A stretch of 64,000 bases of DNA from Geomonas sp. Red32 (GCF_023652955.1 NZ_JAKLOY010000001.1:1178001-1242000), one strand, 5' to 3'; positions 22,318-33,042 are shown, numbered from the stretch's first letter. A program made the numbers and translations. The notes: generated from the letters alone by a model not told the origin.

Positions 22318-22893
22318 ATGAGAAAGGTGCTGCTACTTCGACTGCTGGCCGTTATCTGCTTGACCGTGGAGATGGGTTGTGCTTCCCTATTGCCGCGCAG
22401 CAAGCAGGTAGCGGAATCCCCTTGGACGGAGTACGCAGACGCCAAGAAGGCGTTCGATGCCATCACCATCGGCAAGACAACGGTGGACGATCTGAAGGAT
22501 CTGGGCTTCGACATCAAGGGGTCTCCTAACATCAAGGTGCTGAACTACCTCGACATAGCGGCCAACGTTCAGAGTATTCCGCTGCAGGAACTCGATCCCG
22601 GCCTGCAGGCGTGTCTGAGGGCGCGCTCCGATTGCAGGGCCTATGTCTTCGAGCCCTCCCGTATAAACAGTAAACGGATCGGCAGCTTCTGGCTCGACAT
22701 CTTCAATTTCAGGAAAAAAACCCACGAGACGGGATGGCGCTTCAAGGCGCTGATCGTCTTCATCGACCACCACGTGGCCTACAAACTCTCCAGTGGCGAG
22801 CCCCAGATCGATACCATGCAGGACCAGGTGAATCCGCTGGGACCCTTGCAGTCGCCGGCCGGTATCTTCACCAAATTGATCCCGGGGATGTAG
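22318..22893 (+). CDS. Putative lipoprotein of unknown function
   Basis: A 191-residue protein with a signal sequence and a lipobox-like LTVEMGC ending at Cys21. The mature part starts with a segment KAFDAITIGKTTVDDLKDLGFDI that resembles the small outer-membrane assembly lipoprotein pattern (helix, then GxTxxdlxxLG). It continues with SIPLQELDPGLQACLRARSDCRAYVF, containing two Cys that may pair. Followed after 39 bases by a methyltransferase gene on the same strand. No family recognised with confidence. Confidence 0.65.
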   Translation: MRKVLLLRLLAVICLTVEMGCASLLPRSKQVAESPWTEYADAKKAFDAITIGKTTVDDLKDLGFDIKGSPNIKVLNYLDIAANVQSIPLQELDPGLQACLRARSDCRAYVFEPSRINSKRIGSFWLDIFNFRKKTHETGWRFKALIVFIDHHVAYKLSSGEPQIDTMQDQVNPLGPLQSPAGIFTKLIPGM

Positions 22894-22932
22894 CTTTGCG
22901 TTGGAATGCAATGGCAGTACGTTGAGGATGGC

Positions 22933-24453
22933 ATGGATTGGAAGGACGGTTACATAACCGGAATAGAGTACGTACACGGCGTCTACCGCGAGCTGGCCCC
23001 CTCCGTACTAAACATGGCGCTGCTTCTCCAGAGCCTCGAACCGATTCCCCTCCAGGAAGGATTCACCTACTGCGACCTGGGGTGCGGGCAGGGCGAATCC
23101 GTCAACCTCTTCGCCGCCTGCCACCCGGAAGGGCGCTTCCACGCCGTCGATTTCAATGCCGCCCACATCGCGGGCGCCCGCACCCTCGCTTCCCGCACCG
23201 GCCTCAAGAACGCCACCTTCTGGGAGGCGAGCTTCTCCCAGCTGGAAAGCATCACCCTCCCCGACTTCGATTTCGTGGTCATGCACGGGATCTACAGCTG
23301 GGTCGGAGAGGAGAACCGGCGGTACATCCGCGAGTTCCTCCGCAAGAAGCTCAAGCCGGGCGGTGTCGTCTACCTGAGCTACAACTCCCTCCCCGGCTGG
23401 AGCCCCCACGCTCCGCTGCGCCAGCTCCTTTCCTCCTATGCCGACAGCCAGCCGGGAACTCTCGAGCAGCGGGTCGACCGCGCGGTCGCCTTCGCCGAAA
23501 GGCTGAAGGAGGCCGGCATCGCTCTCTTCGACGGCGGCACCTCGACCAGGGATTTCTTCGAGTACCTCTGCACGCTTCCCCGCAACTACATCGCCCACGA
23601 GTTTTTCAACCGCGACTGGACCCCCTACTACCATGCCGACGTGGTGCGCGAGCTCGCTCCGGCAGGGCTCGCCTTTGCGGGGGCGGCCAATTTCGTCGAC
23701 CACCAGGACATGCTTCGCTTCTCTCAGCCCCAGCAGGAGATCCTGGACGAGGTGGCCGACCGGGTGTTGAGGGAGACGCTGAAGGATTTCACCGCCTGTC
23801 CGATGCTGCGGCGGGATATCTTCACCAAGGGGCGGCCGCGCCTTACCCCCGAAGAGCAGGTAGAGCGCTTCCGTGCGCAAAGGCTCGCGCTGGTGGTTTC
23901 GGCAGGATCTTTGGAAAGAAAGGCGCTTTTCCCGGTGGGGGAGGTGCTGTTCGACCGCGAGCTCTACGATCCTATCCTGGCCGCCCTGGACCAACGGCCC
24001 CAGACGCTGGATCAGCTGATGCAGCGCGACGAGCTCGCCTCGCTGCGGATCGGGAGGGTGGTGGAGGCGCTGCTGGTGCTGTTGTCGGCGGAGTGCCTGC
24101 TGCCCGCCGTGGAGCCGCCGCTTTTGGCCACCATCGCCGTGAAGAACCTGAACGCCGCGCTCCTGGACCGGGAGCTGAACAACCTGGAGAAGCTCTCCCT
24201 CGCCTCCCCCGTTCTGCAAAACGCCCTCAAGCTCGAATGGCTGGAACGTCTGCTGATCGCCTGCCAGTCCACCGGCGCGGGGAGCGACCCGGTCCCCTGG
24301 ATCTGGGACAACATGAAGGCCCACAACCACAAGCTCTCCCGCGACGGTGAGATCCTCATGTCCGAGGAGGATAATCTCGCCGAGCTCCGCTCCCAGGCCG
24401 AAACCTTCCGCAACGAAAAACTCCCCCTGCTGCGAAAGCTCGGGATCGTCTAG
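22933..24453 (+). CDS. SAM-dependent methyltransferase with methyltransferase regulatory domain
   Basis: Start ATG 22933 has GAGG seven bases upstream and gives 506 residues. The class I methyltransferase core shows motif I YCDLGCGQGESVNLFAA near 47, an acidic FHAVDFN near 70, and KLKPGGVVYLSYNSLPGW near 145. The following region (about 200-290, including FFEYLCTLPRNYIAHEFFN) matches the regulatory domain found in a family of bacterial methyltransferases. The C-terminal part is helical and winged-helix-like. The substrate is unknown. It converges with srkA, with only eight bases between stops. Confidence 0.85.
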   Translation: MDWKDGYITGIEYVHGVYRELAPSVLNMALLLQSLEPIPLQEGFTYCDLGCGQGESVNLFAACHPEGRFHAVDFNAAHIAGARTLASRTGLKNATFWEASFSQLESITLPDFDFVVMHGIYSWVGEENRRYIREFLRKKLKPGGVVYLSYNSLPGWSPHAPLRQLLSSYADSQPGTLEQRVDRAVAFAERLKEAGIALFDGGTSTRDFFEYLCTLPRNYIAHEFFNRDWTPYYHADVVRELAPAGLAFAGAANFVDHQDMLRFSQPQQEILDEVADRVLRETLKDFTACPMLRRDIFTKGRPRLTPEEQVERFRAQRLALVVSAGSLERKALFPVGEVLFDRELYDPILAALDQRPQTLDQLMQRDELASLRIGRVVEALLVLLSAECLLPAVEPPLLATIAVKNLNAALLDRELNNLEKLSLASPVLQNALKLEWLERLLIACQSTGAGSDPVPWIWDNMKAHNHKLSRDGEILMSEEDNLAELRSQAETFRNEKLPLLRKLGIV

Positions 24454-24461
24454 CTCGCACC

Positions 24462-25448
24462 TCAGTCAAGCTCTAGCGGATCCTCTTCCAGCGCGGCCAG
24501 CTGTTCGCGCAGCTGCAGAATGTGCTCGCCCCAGTAGCGCACCGTGTTGAACCAGGGGAAGGTGCTCGGGAAGATGGGATCCTCCCAGCGGCTTCCGAGC
24601 CAGGCGCTGTAGTGGAGCATCCGCAGCGCACGCAGCGGTTCCACCAGCCGGAGCTCGCGCCGGTCGAAGTCGCGGAATTCCCGGTACCCCTTCATCAATG
24701 CCTCCAGCTGGGCCATCCTTCGTGGCCGCTCTCCCGAAAGCATCATCCAGAGATCCTGCACCGCCGGCGCCATGCGGGCGTCGTCGAAGTCCACGAAGTG
24801 GGGATTGTCGTCCCGCCAGAGGATGTTCCCGGCGTGGCAGTCGCCATGGGTCCGCAGGTAGCGGATCTCCCCGGCTGCGGCGAAGGCCGCCTCGATGGCG
24901 GAGAGGAGCTGGGCGGTGACCGCGAGATAGCTTTCCCGGTATTCGGCGGGGATGAAGCGTTCCGAGATGAGCGCGACGCTCTGGTGCCCGAAGCTGTCGC
25001 TGTCGAGCCGGGGACGTTCCTCGAAGGGGCGGACGGCACCTACGTTGTGCATGCGGGCGAGCAGGCGTCCGAGGATAAGCAGGTTGTCGAGGTTGTCGAA
25101 TTCGGGGGCGTGTCCTCCCTGCCGGGGGTAGAGGGCGAACCGGAAGCCATGGAAATGAAAGACGCTCTCCCCCTTCCCGTTGCGGACCGGCGCCACCACC
25201 GGGAGCTCGTGCTCGACCAGTTCGGCGCAGAGGTCGTGCTCCTCGGCGATCTGCCGGTCGCTCCACCGCCCGGGGCGGTAGAACTTGGCGATCAGCGGCG
25301 ATCCCTCCTCGATTCCCACCTGGTAAACGCGGTTTTCGTAACTGTTCAGGGCCAGGGTGCGGCAGTCGCTTCGAAGGCCCTGGCTTTCGACGGCGTCGAT
25401 GATGAAGTCGGGGGTGAGGGTGTGAAAAGGGTGCTGGCTGTGGGACAT
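24462..25448 (-). CDS. srkA: Stress response kinase SrkA (YihE) family
   Basis: A 328-residue aminoglycoside-phosphotransferase-fold kinase. Seen: the nucleotide-binding N-lobe (LALNSYENRVYQVG then LIAKFYRPGRW with the ATP lysine), the catalytic loop RTHGDCHAGNILW near 197 and the metal-binding FVDFDDA near 215. YihE phosphorylates proteins on Ser/Thr and counteracts stress-induced death in E. coli. The protein aligns by eye along its length. It is last in a minus-strand series after a shikimate kinase and a PilZ protein, each separated by about 70-80 bases. Confidence 0.92.
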   Translation of the reverse strand: MSHSQHPFHTLTPDFIIDAVESQGLRSDCRTLALNSYENRVYQVGIEEGSPLIAKFYRPGRWSDRQIAEEHDLCAELVEHELPVVAPVRNGKGESVFHFHGFRFALYPRQGGHAPEFDNLDNLLILGRLLARMHNVGAVRPFEERPRLDSDSFGHQSVALISERFIPAEYRESYLAVTAQLLSAIEAAFAAAGEIRYLRTHGDCHAGNILWRDDNPHFVDFDDARMAPAVQDLWMMLSGERPRRMAQLEALMKGYREFRDFDRRELRLVEPLRALRMLHYSAWLGSRWEDPIFPSTFPWFNTVRYWGEHILQLREQLAALEEDPLELD

Positions 25449-25530
25449 AGCGCTCTCCTGGTTCCGGGATGGCGCATCATACCATCAATGGCTCCGGGAA
25501 CAAAGGAGAAGCAGGGATGATGTCTCCCGG

Positions 25531-26130
25531 TCAGGGGATGGGCGATGCGCCCCCGTGGAGAGGAAGGACCCCCGCGTTTCGTAACGCCGCGAGGACGTTT
25601 TCCGCCTCCTCTTCCGGCGGCTCGTGGGAGGTCCGCACCACGATGGTCGCGTGGCGCCGGTAGAGGGGAAGCCGCTCCCGGTGCAGAGCCTCGATCCCCC
25701 CCTCCGGCATCCCCACGATCCCGCGAGGGGCTTCTCCATCGACGTGGCGCCGGATGACGTCGGCGGGGGCGTCGAGAAAGACCAGGGTGGCGAGGGAGGC
25801 GAGGTGTTCCATGGCGGCCTCGGAGTAGACCACGCTCCCCCCGGTGGCGATCACGGTGGGACGGGGGGGAGCCAGTTCGAGCACGGCCCGTTCCTCGACC
25901 CGCCTGAACTCCACCGCTCCCAGCCCGTTCACGAGTTCCTGCAACGGCTTGCCGTGGGCTGCCTCGATGAGCTTGTCGGTGTCGACGAAATCCCACCCCA
26001 AACGGGAGGCGACGATCCTCCCCACGATGCTCTTCCCGGAACCGGGCATGCCGATCAAGGTCAGGTTGGGACGGGGGGGGAACACCGGGGCCGGTGCGCC
26101 CGGGGGATGACGGTGGTCGCGGTGGGGCAT
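25531..26130 (-). CDS. aroK: Shikimate kinase
   Basis: Start ATG 26130 is supported by GGAG nine bases upstream (199 residues); an upstream frame start at 26190 lacks this. The P-loop is LIGMPGSGKS. Shikimate-binding residues are in place: DTD after the P-loop, FRRVEE, and ATGGS. The lid region has DGEAPRGIVG and the C-terminal RLPLYRRHA motif follows. It converts shikimate to shikimate-3-phosphate in aromatic amino-acid synthesis. It is not next to aroB or other aro genes, so it could be a second copy. Confidence 0.88.
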   Translation of the reverse strand: MPHRDHRHPPGAPAPVFPPRPNLTLIGMPGSGKSIVGRIVASRLGWDFVDTDKLIEAAHGKPLQELVNGLGAVEFRRVEERAVLELAPPRPTVIATGGSVVYSEAAMEHLASLATLVFLDAPADVIRRHVDGEAPRGIVGMPEGGIEALHRERLPLYRRHATIVVRTSHEPPEEEAENVLAALRNAGVLPLHGGASPIP

Positions 26131-26202
26131 GATTGGATCTCCGGGATAACCTTTCCCATTAAGAATGCAACGGGAGGGGGAAGGACGCAAGTGGACTCCA
26201 CC

Positions 26203-26919
26203 TCAAAGGGAAGCGCGGAGCTCCTTCAGGAGTTCGTGTTGACGCTGGTTGATGTACACCGACAGCAGGTGCTCGGAGTGCTGAGTGTGGCCGAAGCCCA
26301 GCACGAGCTTGTAGGGAGGGGTCTCCCCGGCGATGCGTATCACCGTGGACGGGATCTCGACGTCGAGGGTTTCGTTGGTGAGGGGGGCCAAAAGATGGAG
26401 CTGCAGCTCGGCTGGGTCTCCCGGCGTCAGCGGCGGGCGGGTAAGGGTTAAGAGGCAGCACCCCTCCAGGGAAATATCGTGGGCCAGCCCGTGGATCTTG
26501 CAGCCGGCAGCCGTGGCGACCATGTTGACCGGCCGCTTGAAACGGACCCGGACGGCGCTGCGGCGGTTGACGTAGAGCTCGCAGTAGCTGAAGTTGTGCA
26601 GCCGGACGGTGCAGCGGCGGATGTCGATGCTCTCCAGCTGGGCGAGGACCGGGGTTTCGACCAGGGGGGACTGGATGTACGCCTCGCTGCAGTGGGAGAT
26701 GGCCGCCAGCTGGAGCTCGCAGGTCTCCAGCTCGATGTGGTTCCCCTTGACCTCCCACAGCGAGGCCGGGTGGGAGATCGGCATCTCCTTGTAGATATTG
26801 GTCAGCACGATGCGGGGATCGCCGTCTCCCGCCATGAGACAGGCGAAGCGGTCGATAAACGCCTGCTGCTCGTCGGCGTTGGGGGGCGCGGGAAGGGTAC
26901 GGTTCTGATCGCTGTCCAT
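26203..26919 (-). CDS. PilZ-domain protein
   Basis: A 238-residue cytoplasmic protein. The C-terminal half contains a PilZ domain with the c-di-GMP motifs RRSAVRVRFKRP (RxxxR) near 118 and HDISLEG (D/NxSxxG) near 147. The N-terminal half resembles a YcgR-N-like beta region (VKGNHIELETCELQLAAIS, near 58-80). It is a probable cyclic-di-GMP receptor affecting motility, pili or polysaccharide. It starts a minus-strand run with aroK and srkA. Confidence 0.85.
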   Translation of the reverse strand: MDSDQNRTLPAPPNADEQQAFIDRFACLMAGDGDPRIVLTNIYKEMPISHPASLWEVKGNHIELETCELQLAAISHCSEAYIQSPLVETPVLAQLESIDIRRCTVRLHNFSYCELYVNRRSAVRVRFKRPVNMVATAAGCKIHGLAHDISLEGCCLLTLTRPPLTPGDPAELQLHLLAPLTNETLDVEIPSTVIRIAGETPPYKLVLGFGHTQHSEHLLSVYINQRQHELLKELRASL

Positions 26920-27070
26920 GGCGGTCGTCCATTGGCTGCGAAAGGCAGTGAAACGATGACTGCCCGATGGGCAAAACGGGCTCCAGGCGGCGTGGCGCGG
27001 GAATCGGCGTGCGTCAGCAACGGAAAAGCATTAGCAAAGATTAATCTAGAAAGGGCTGTCGTGCAACCGC

Positions 27071-27502
27071 TCAGTACCAGGGGTACCCCTGGGCCCGGCG
27101 GCGGACGAAGTGTTCGACGAGAAAGAAGGGGCGGATGAAGATCACCTTCTTGCGGCGGAGGTCGAAAAGATCGATGGCGAAGTGATAGAGGCAGCCGGCC
27201 AGAAGGTAGAGGACAGGGGGATACCAGAGGGCGAGGAGGGCGAGCAGGATGAAGAAGTCGATGGTGTGGAAGAGGCAAAGCCCCACGTAGGGGATCCGGG
27301 TCTGGATAGGCTGCAGATCCCTGAAGTAGGCGAACATCCCGGAGACGCTCAGGGAGCGCCTGCGCTGCACGTATAAAAGGTAGTGGTCGACGTCGATCAG
27401 CACCGAGCCTACCGCGAAGAGGGCGAGCTCGTGGCCGGTGAGAAGGGGAGCGAGAGGCACCGCCGCCACCGCGGTCAGCGCCAGATGCTGGGTGAGCGTC
27501 AT
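27071..27502 (-). CDS. Small integral membrane protein
   Basis: A 143-residue protein with about four membrane segments. A DVDH motif near residue 37, FHTIDF near 78 and a later H-x3-DLFD (YHFAIDLFDLRRKK near 107) resemble the His/Asp pattern of inner-membrane proteins annotated as metal-dependent hydrolases (YdjM/DUF457). The spacing is only a loose match, so metal binding is a suggestion. Last gene of the minus-strand group that begins with the HEXXH lipoprotein. Confidence 0.6.
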   Translation of the reverse strand: MTLTQHLALTAVAAVPLAPLLTGHELALFAVGSVLIDVDHYLLYVQRRRSLSVSGMFAYFRDLQPIQTRIPYVGLCLFHTIDFFILLALLALWYPPVLYLLAGCLYHFAIDLFDLRRKKVIFIRPFFLVEHFVRRRAQGYPWY

Positions 27503-27511
27503 CCCCTTCTC

Positions 27512-27808
27512 CTACAGAAGCGTTGCCTTCAGGAGGGATTGCAGCTCGCGGTTGTCGCCGGACTCGTTTTTGACGATGGCCTTGCGCTCCTTGCGGCTCA
27601 GGAAGGCCGAGATGTGCTCGTTGGCAAGCTCCGAGCTCCCGGCGATCGAGGTGGAGAGGATGCAGAGGATCTGGACCGGGAGACCATTGCGGTAGCCGTC
27701 CACCAGCTTGCCGATCTCGGCCCGGCGCTGGTCGTAGCTCCAGCTCTCGTACAGTTCGTCGCCGAGGTTGTTGAGCTTGCTGCCTATGCTGCTTAGTTTG
27801 TCGAGCAT
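27512..27808 (-). CDS. Small soluble protein of unknown function
   Basis: A 98-residue protein, mostly helical (LDKLSSIGSKLNNLGDELYESW, then RRAEIGKLVDGYRNGLPVQIL). No signal peptide or membrane segment. The gene sits nine bases upstream of the following membrane-protein gene on the minus strand and has GGAGG before its ATG. I recognise no family. Confidence 0.65.
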   Translation of the reverse strand: MLDKLSSIGSKLNNLGDELYESWSYDQRRAEIGKLVDGYRNGLPVQILCILSTSIAGSSELANEHISAFLSRKERKAIVKNESGDNRELQSLLKATLL

Positions 27809-27871
27809 GATCCCTCCGTGTTCGATGGTGCGGCGCCGGGGAGCGGCCGGTAGCAGGCCGCGGCCTGGGCG

Positions 27872-28654
27872 TTACTTCTTGTGTTCGTGGCGGAAGATGT
27901 GTTCCCGGCAGTAGCCGTACTGGCCGTTACATTGCGGGCAGTAGCGGAAATCCATGTCGGGATGCGTCCGGTCGGTGATCCCGCAGACCGTGCAGCGGTG
28001 ATGATAGTCGCGCTCGCGGCGGGGAAGGGCGGCCTTGCTGAGGAAACTCCTCCGGCGGTAGCCGGTGGAGTTGACGATATCCCTGGCGAAGAAAATGAGG
28101 TAATTGCCGGTGGCAGCCAGCACCGAGACCCTGGCGGCCCAGCCGCCGAAAAGGAGGAGGTAGCCGTACCCGGCCCAGGTCAGTATGGCCAGCCACTTGA
28201 TCCTGACCGGCAGCACGAAGAAGAGGAGGATCTGGTAATCCGGGAAAAGGGTGGCGAAGGCCAGAAACACCGACCCGGCCAAAAAGGTGTTCCCGACCGG
28301 CAGGTGGGGCACCAGGAACGAGGCCGCGATGGTGATCAGGCAGCCGAGGAGGAGGAATGCGTTGTAGCGGAAGGCTCCCCAGTGGGCCTCGAGGGCGGAG
28401 CCGAGCAGGTAGAAGAAGTACCACGCGAAGAGGGCGAAGAGCAGGCTCTGGCGGGGCGGGTCGAACGGGAGGGCGGCGATCCGCCACCACTCTCCCGCCA
28501 TCAGCCGGTCGGCGGAGAGCAGGGTGGCGGAAGGGTCGAGCTTGCCGGTCATGTACATCACGTAGAAAAGCGACTGACCGGCGATCAGGTAGATCGTGAG
28601 GTTCGGTATTGCGAAGCGCCCGAGCTTGCGCTCCAGTGAATCGAGTACTCTCAT
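27872..28654 (-). CDS. Rhomboid-like membrane protein without catalytic serine, with C-terminal zinc ribbon
   Basis: A 260-residue polytopic protein. The N-terminal two thirds follow the rhomboid layout: a first membrane helix, GEWWRIAALPF in the L1 loop, YLLGSALEAHWGAFRYN in place of the usual GxxLE...G..r, and later LFPDYQILLFFVLPVRIKWLA. The GxSG active-site motif is missing (AGSVFLAF occupies that position), so it is probably a pseudoprotease. The tail carries a zinc-binding pattern, HHRCTVCGI...RYCPQCNGQYGYCREH. Its ATG overlaps the stop of the upstream lipoprotein gene by four bases. Confidence 0.75.
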   Translation of the reverse strand: MRVLDSLERKLGRFAIPNLTIYLIAGQSLFYVMYMTGKLDPSATLLSADRLMAGEWWRIAALPFDPPRQSLLFALFAWYFFYLLGSALEAHWGAFRYNAFLLLGCLITIAASFLVPHLPVGNTFLAGSVFLAFATLFPDYQILLFFVLPVRIKWLAILTWAGYGYLLLFGGWAARVSVLAATGNYLIFFARDIVNSTGYRRRSFLSKAALPRRERDYHHRCTVCGITDRTHPDMDFRYCPQCNGQYGYCREHIFRHEHKK

Positions 28655-29376
28655 CTATTGTCCATGGTTATCGCCGAAGCGGCACGCTTTGGCTGGGTGC
28701 CGGCCGCGGCAGGGGGATTCTTGGGGGGAGAGGTGGCCTCCGCTTTCGCGGGTACGGGGGCGTCCGCCGGAAGCGACTTGAGGATGGCGGCACACTCCTC
28801 GTCGGAAATGAGCTTGATGGCGTTCAGCTCCTTGATGTCTTCCCTTCTCGCGTACTGCATGGCGAAGGCGAAGTCCTCGGTATCCCAGGTCCTCGGATCG
28901 GGATAGGCCATCCGCACCATGGTCTGGGCCGAGTTCGGATTCTTGGTCAGGTATTCCTTCCACTCGTCCCTCTGCGCCACCGACATGTAGTTGAACCAGA
29001 TGTGGTGGGCGAGCTCATGCACCAGCAGGTCGCGCAGTTCCCGGTCGTTGTACTCACGGTAGAGGTTGCGGTAGATCTGCTTGGTGTCGGGGCGGTAGGC
29101 GCCGAGGTGGTATTTCACCTCGCTCGGCATCATGACCTCCTCGAAGGAAGAGCCGCCGAGCCTGAGCGTGAAGCGGTCCTTGTCGAAATGCTCGAACAGG
29201 GTCATGAGGGTGGTGTCGGTGCGGGAAAGTTCCTTCGGCTTGTTCCCCAGCCCCCAGCATACCGGGATGTAGGTGGTGTTGCAGCCGGCCAGGATGCCGG
29301 CCAATAGGAGTAGAAGCAGCGCCTTGATAGCCAGTCGGCTGCCGATGAATCGCATACATACGGACAGATAGGCCAT
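28651..29376 (-). CDS. Putative lipoprotein with HEXXH metallopeptidase-like motif
   Basis: Start ATG 29376 has GGAGG nine bases upstream (241 residues). The lipobox is LLLAGILAGC. The mature protein has VHELAHHIWFNY near residue 118, an HEXXH zinc motif like those of gluzincin peptidases, preceded by YREYNDRELRDLL; a downstream Glu/Asp ligand is not obvious. The C-terminal tail is Pro/Ala/Lys rich. It overlaps the rhomboid-like gene by ATGA, so the two are translationally coupled. The combination suggests an envelope proteolysis or surveillance role, which is inference. Confidence 0.75.
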   Translation of the reverse strand: MAYLSVCMRFIGSRLAIKALLLLLLAGILAGCNTTYIPVCWGLGNKPKELSRTDTTLMTLFEHFDKDRFTLRLGGSSFEEVMMPSEVKYHLGAYRPDTKQIYRNLYREYNDRELRDLLVHELAHHIWFNYMSVAQRDEWKEYLTKNPNSAQTMVRMAYPDPRTWDTEDFAFAMQYARREDIKELNAIKLISDEECAAILKSLPADAPVPAKAEATSPPKNPPAAAGTQPKRAASAITMDNR

Positions 29377-29690
29377 GTCGGGTTTCCTCCCACTGATCAC
29401 CGCCCTTGGCTGACGGGGCGGGAAGTGTTCACGATGCTCCCGGAGTCCTGATCAGGACCCTCCAGGAGATCCACCACAGAAAAGACAATGGGGAGATGCC
29501 AAGTAAAAATAACAGGATATACTTACCGGCTGAAAAAGCATCGGCCAATTTAGCACACTCCCCACCTGTCGTGCAACAAACTGTAAACGTAACGGCACTT
29601 TTACCTGTAAAAAACCTTTCTCATGAGCGGATTGAGATTGATTATTTCCTGCCGCTCCCCTAGAATGCGCCGGAACAGCAAAGGGTATCA
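29377..29690. other. Intergenic region between divergent envelope genes
   Basis: This 314-base gap holds the divergent promoters of the HEXXH lipoprotein and the Ala/Pro-rich protein gene. It is AT-rich around 29490-29640. I see no convincing -35/-10 pair, RNA or gene; an 85-codon frame at 29406 has unbiased composition and no family resemblance. Confidence 0.4.
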
Positions 29691-31559
29691 ATGACTTCCA
29701 TCTTACTCATCACCGACATCGAACGTGTACAGCGGGTATTCCAGTCCCTGGAAAAGGACGGAGTCCTGCAACTGCGAACCTCCGCCACTCTCTCCCTTTC
29801 CGCCGAGGAAATCGGGGACCCGGCTCCGCAACTCATCTTCGCCCAAAGCCGGATTTCCGGCTTCTCCAGCGATATCGCACTGCGCCATCTCAAGAAGATC
29901 CTCCCCCCCAGGGCCAAGGTGGTCATCCTCGCCGTCGATCAGGACGACGTGGAGCTGGCCCAGAAACAGGCCAAGCGGTACCTCGACCTGGCCGATGACG
30001 ACCAGGCGCTGGCGGAGGGGATCAAAGGAATCGTCTCGGGTAAACGTTCCAAGCCGCCGGCAAAGGACGCCGGCAAAGGTGAGGGGACCCCGGCGAAGAG
30101 AAACGCGAAGGCGAAGGATGAGCCTGCCGCTGCAGTAGGCAGGGGGGCTGGCGAGGAAGGTGGCCTCGCGAGCGAAGCGGCCGGCGAAGAGCTGACGGCA
30201 GCGCCTTTTTCCACCGTACCGGCGCCTCCGGTGGCCGAGGAGCCTGGGGCCGTACGTCCCGAGGCGCAGCCACCGGTGCCGCAACTGGTGCCGCAGCAGG
30301 TTTCCGCACTGCAACCTCCCGCGGCGGCTCCCGCCCATGCGAAGGTCCCGCCCCCCGCGGCGGCTCCCTACATTCCGACCCGGGAGTGGTTTACCGCTGA
30401 CACCGCCGCCAAGACCGGGGAGGTGAGCGCCGCCGAGGAGAAGAGTGCCCCCGCCGAGGAGGCCCCGGCTGGCGAGGAGGAGACCTTCGCCGAAATGATG
30501 CGCCGCGCATCGTCCCGCCAGGGCGCGGAGGGTGAGAGCGGACAGGTAGAGAGCAGGCAGGTAGAGAGCAGGCAAGCATCGGCGGCAACACCGTCGCGGC
30601 CGGGGGAGGAAGCGGAGAGCCCCGCCCGCCCCATTTACGTCGACGAATATCTCCAGAGTCTGGACGCGCAGGAGAAGGCTTCCTCGAAGAAGAAACGGGC
30701 GGCATGGAGTATCCCGCTGGCGGTCGCCCTTATCTTCATCCCGCTGGTCCTTTACATCGTGGGACCGTTCGGACCCCGTTCCGCTTCGGTGAAGAAGCCC
30801 GCTGCCGGAGTCGCCCCGGCCGCGCCGGGAACCAAGCCTGCGCCGTCCGGAGCGAAACCGGGTCAGCCCGCATCTCCCGCGGCGGCATCCAACGCGCTCC
30901 CCGCTCCGCCGGTTTCCGGGGGCGCCGCTCCCGCACCTGCCGCTCCCAAGGCTGGCGCCGCTCAGGCACCCAAGTCGGCCACCGCTCCTGCCGGGACGCT
31001 TCCCGCCGGATCGGCTAAGCCTGCCGCTCCGGTGGTGCCCCCTGCCGCGCCGCCCGCAGCAAAGGCACCGCCTGCAGTCAAGGCACCGCCTGCACCGCAG
31101 GGAGCCGTATCCAAGCCCGCGAAAGTCCAGCCGGCCCCCGCCGCTCAACATCCGGCGGCGCCCCAGCAGGTAGCGCGTCCGGCGGCCACGGCCAAGGTCA
31201 AAGGGGTCACCTCCCTCCCCCCCTTCCTCGCGGGAGTAACCATCGACCCCGCCTACAGCAAGAGCCACCCCGGGTGGCAGCGGCTGATAGGAACCAGGGC
31301 GGAGTACAAGCTGTACAAAGAGGGGAGCCTCTATAAGGCCCTCCAGGTGCTCGCGCCGAGCGGCCAAACCATCTCGGACCAGATTTACCAGCGGGCGCTG
31401 CTCGAGTTCGGCGGCATCGACCACTACCAGGTGAAGTCGACCGAGACCAAGGGGGGCTTCCTCGTCGAGCACGGAGTCGGGCCGGGCGGTCTTGGGCTCA
31501 CCATCTATCGAAAAAAGAGTGATCACGCCCTCAAGGGGCTGGTGGTTTTTTACCCCTGA
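29691..31559 (+). CDS. Ala/Pro-rich single-pass membrane protein with receiver-like N-terminus
   Basis: A 622-residue protein. Residues 1-105 look like a degenerate response-regulator fold (TSILLITDIERVQRVFQSL, LIFAQSRISGFSSDIALRHL, AKVVILAVDQDD). The usual phosphoacceptor Asp is not obvious. A long low-complexity Ala/Pro/Glu region follows, then one membrane helix at about 344-364 (SIPLAVALIFIPLVLYIVG). A second Ala/Pro/Lys linker crosses to a folded C-terminal domain of about 110 residues (LPPFLAGVTIDPAYSK to LKGLVVFYP). N-in/C-out topology is likely. I recognise no family. The next gene encodes a related kind of protein 33 bases on. Confidence 0.7.
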   Translation: MTSILLITDIERVQRVFQSLEKDGVLQLRTSATLSLSAEEIGDPAPQLIFAQSRISGFSSDIALRHLKKILPPRAKVVILAVDQDDVELAQKQAKRYLDLADDDQALAEGIKGIVSGKRSKPPAKDAGKGEGTPAKRNAKAKDEPAAAVGRGAGEEGGLASEAAGEELTAAPFSTVPAPPVAEEPGAVRPEAQPPVPQLVPQQVSALQPPAAAPAHAKVPPPAAAPYIPTREWFTADTAAKTGEVSAAEEKSAPAEEAPAGEEETFAEMMRRASSRQGAEGESGQVESRQVESRQASAATPSRPGEEAESPARPIYVDEYLQSLDAQEKASSKKKRAAWSIPLAVALIFIPLVLYIVGPFGPRSASVKKPAAGVAPAAPGTKPAPSGAKPGQPASPAAASNALPAPPVSGGAAPAPAAPKAGAAQAPKSATAPAGTLPAGSAKPAAPVVPPAAPPAAKAPPAVKAPPAPQGAVSKPAKVQPAPAAQHPAAPQQVARPAATAKVKGVTSLPPFLAGVTIDPAYSKSHPGWQRLIGTRAEYKLYKEGSLYKALQVLAPSGQTISDQIYQRALLEFGGIDHYQVKSTETKGGFLVEHGVGPGGLGLTIYRKKSDHALKGLVVFYP

Positions 31560-31592
31560 GGCGGGTCCGGTCCTGGCAAGGAGTCATAGTAC

Positions 31593-33023
<1,431 letters not shown>

Positions 33024-33042
33024 TGGTGATGGAGGGATCCGG

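Noticed and set aside
29406..29663. 85-codon plus-strand frame in the intergenic gap
   Set aside because: No ribosome site, composition unlike neighbouring genes and no recognisable domain.
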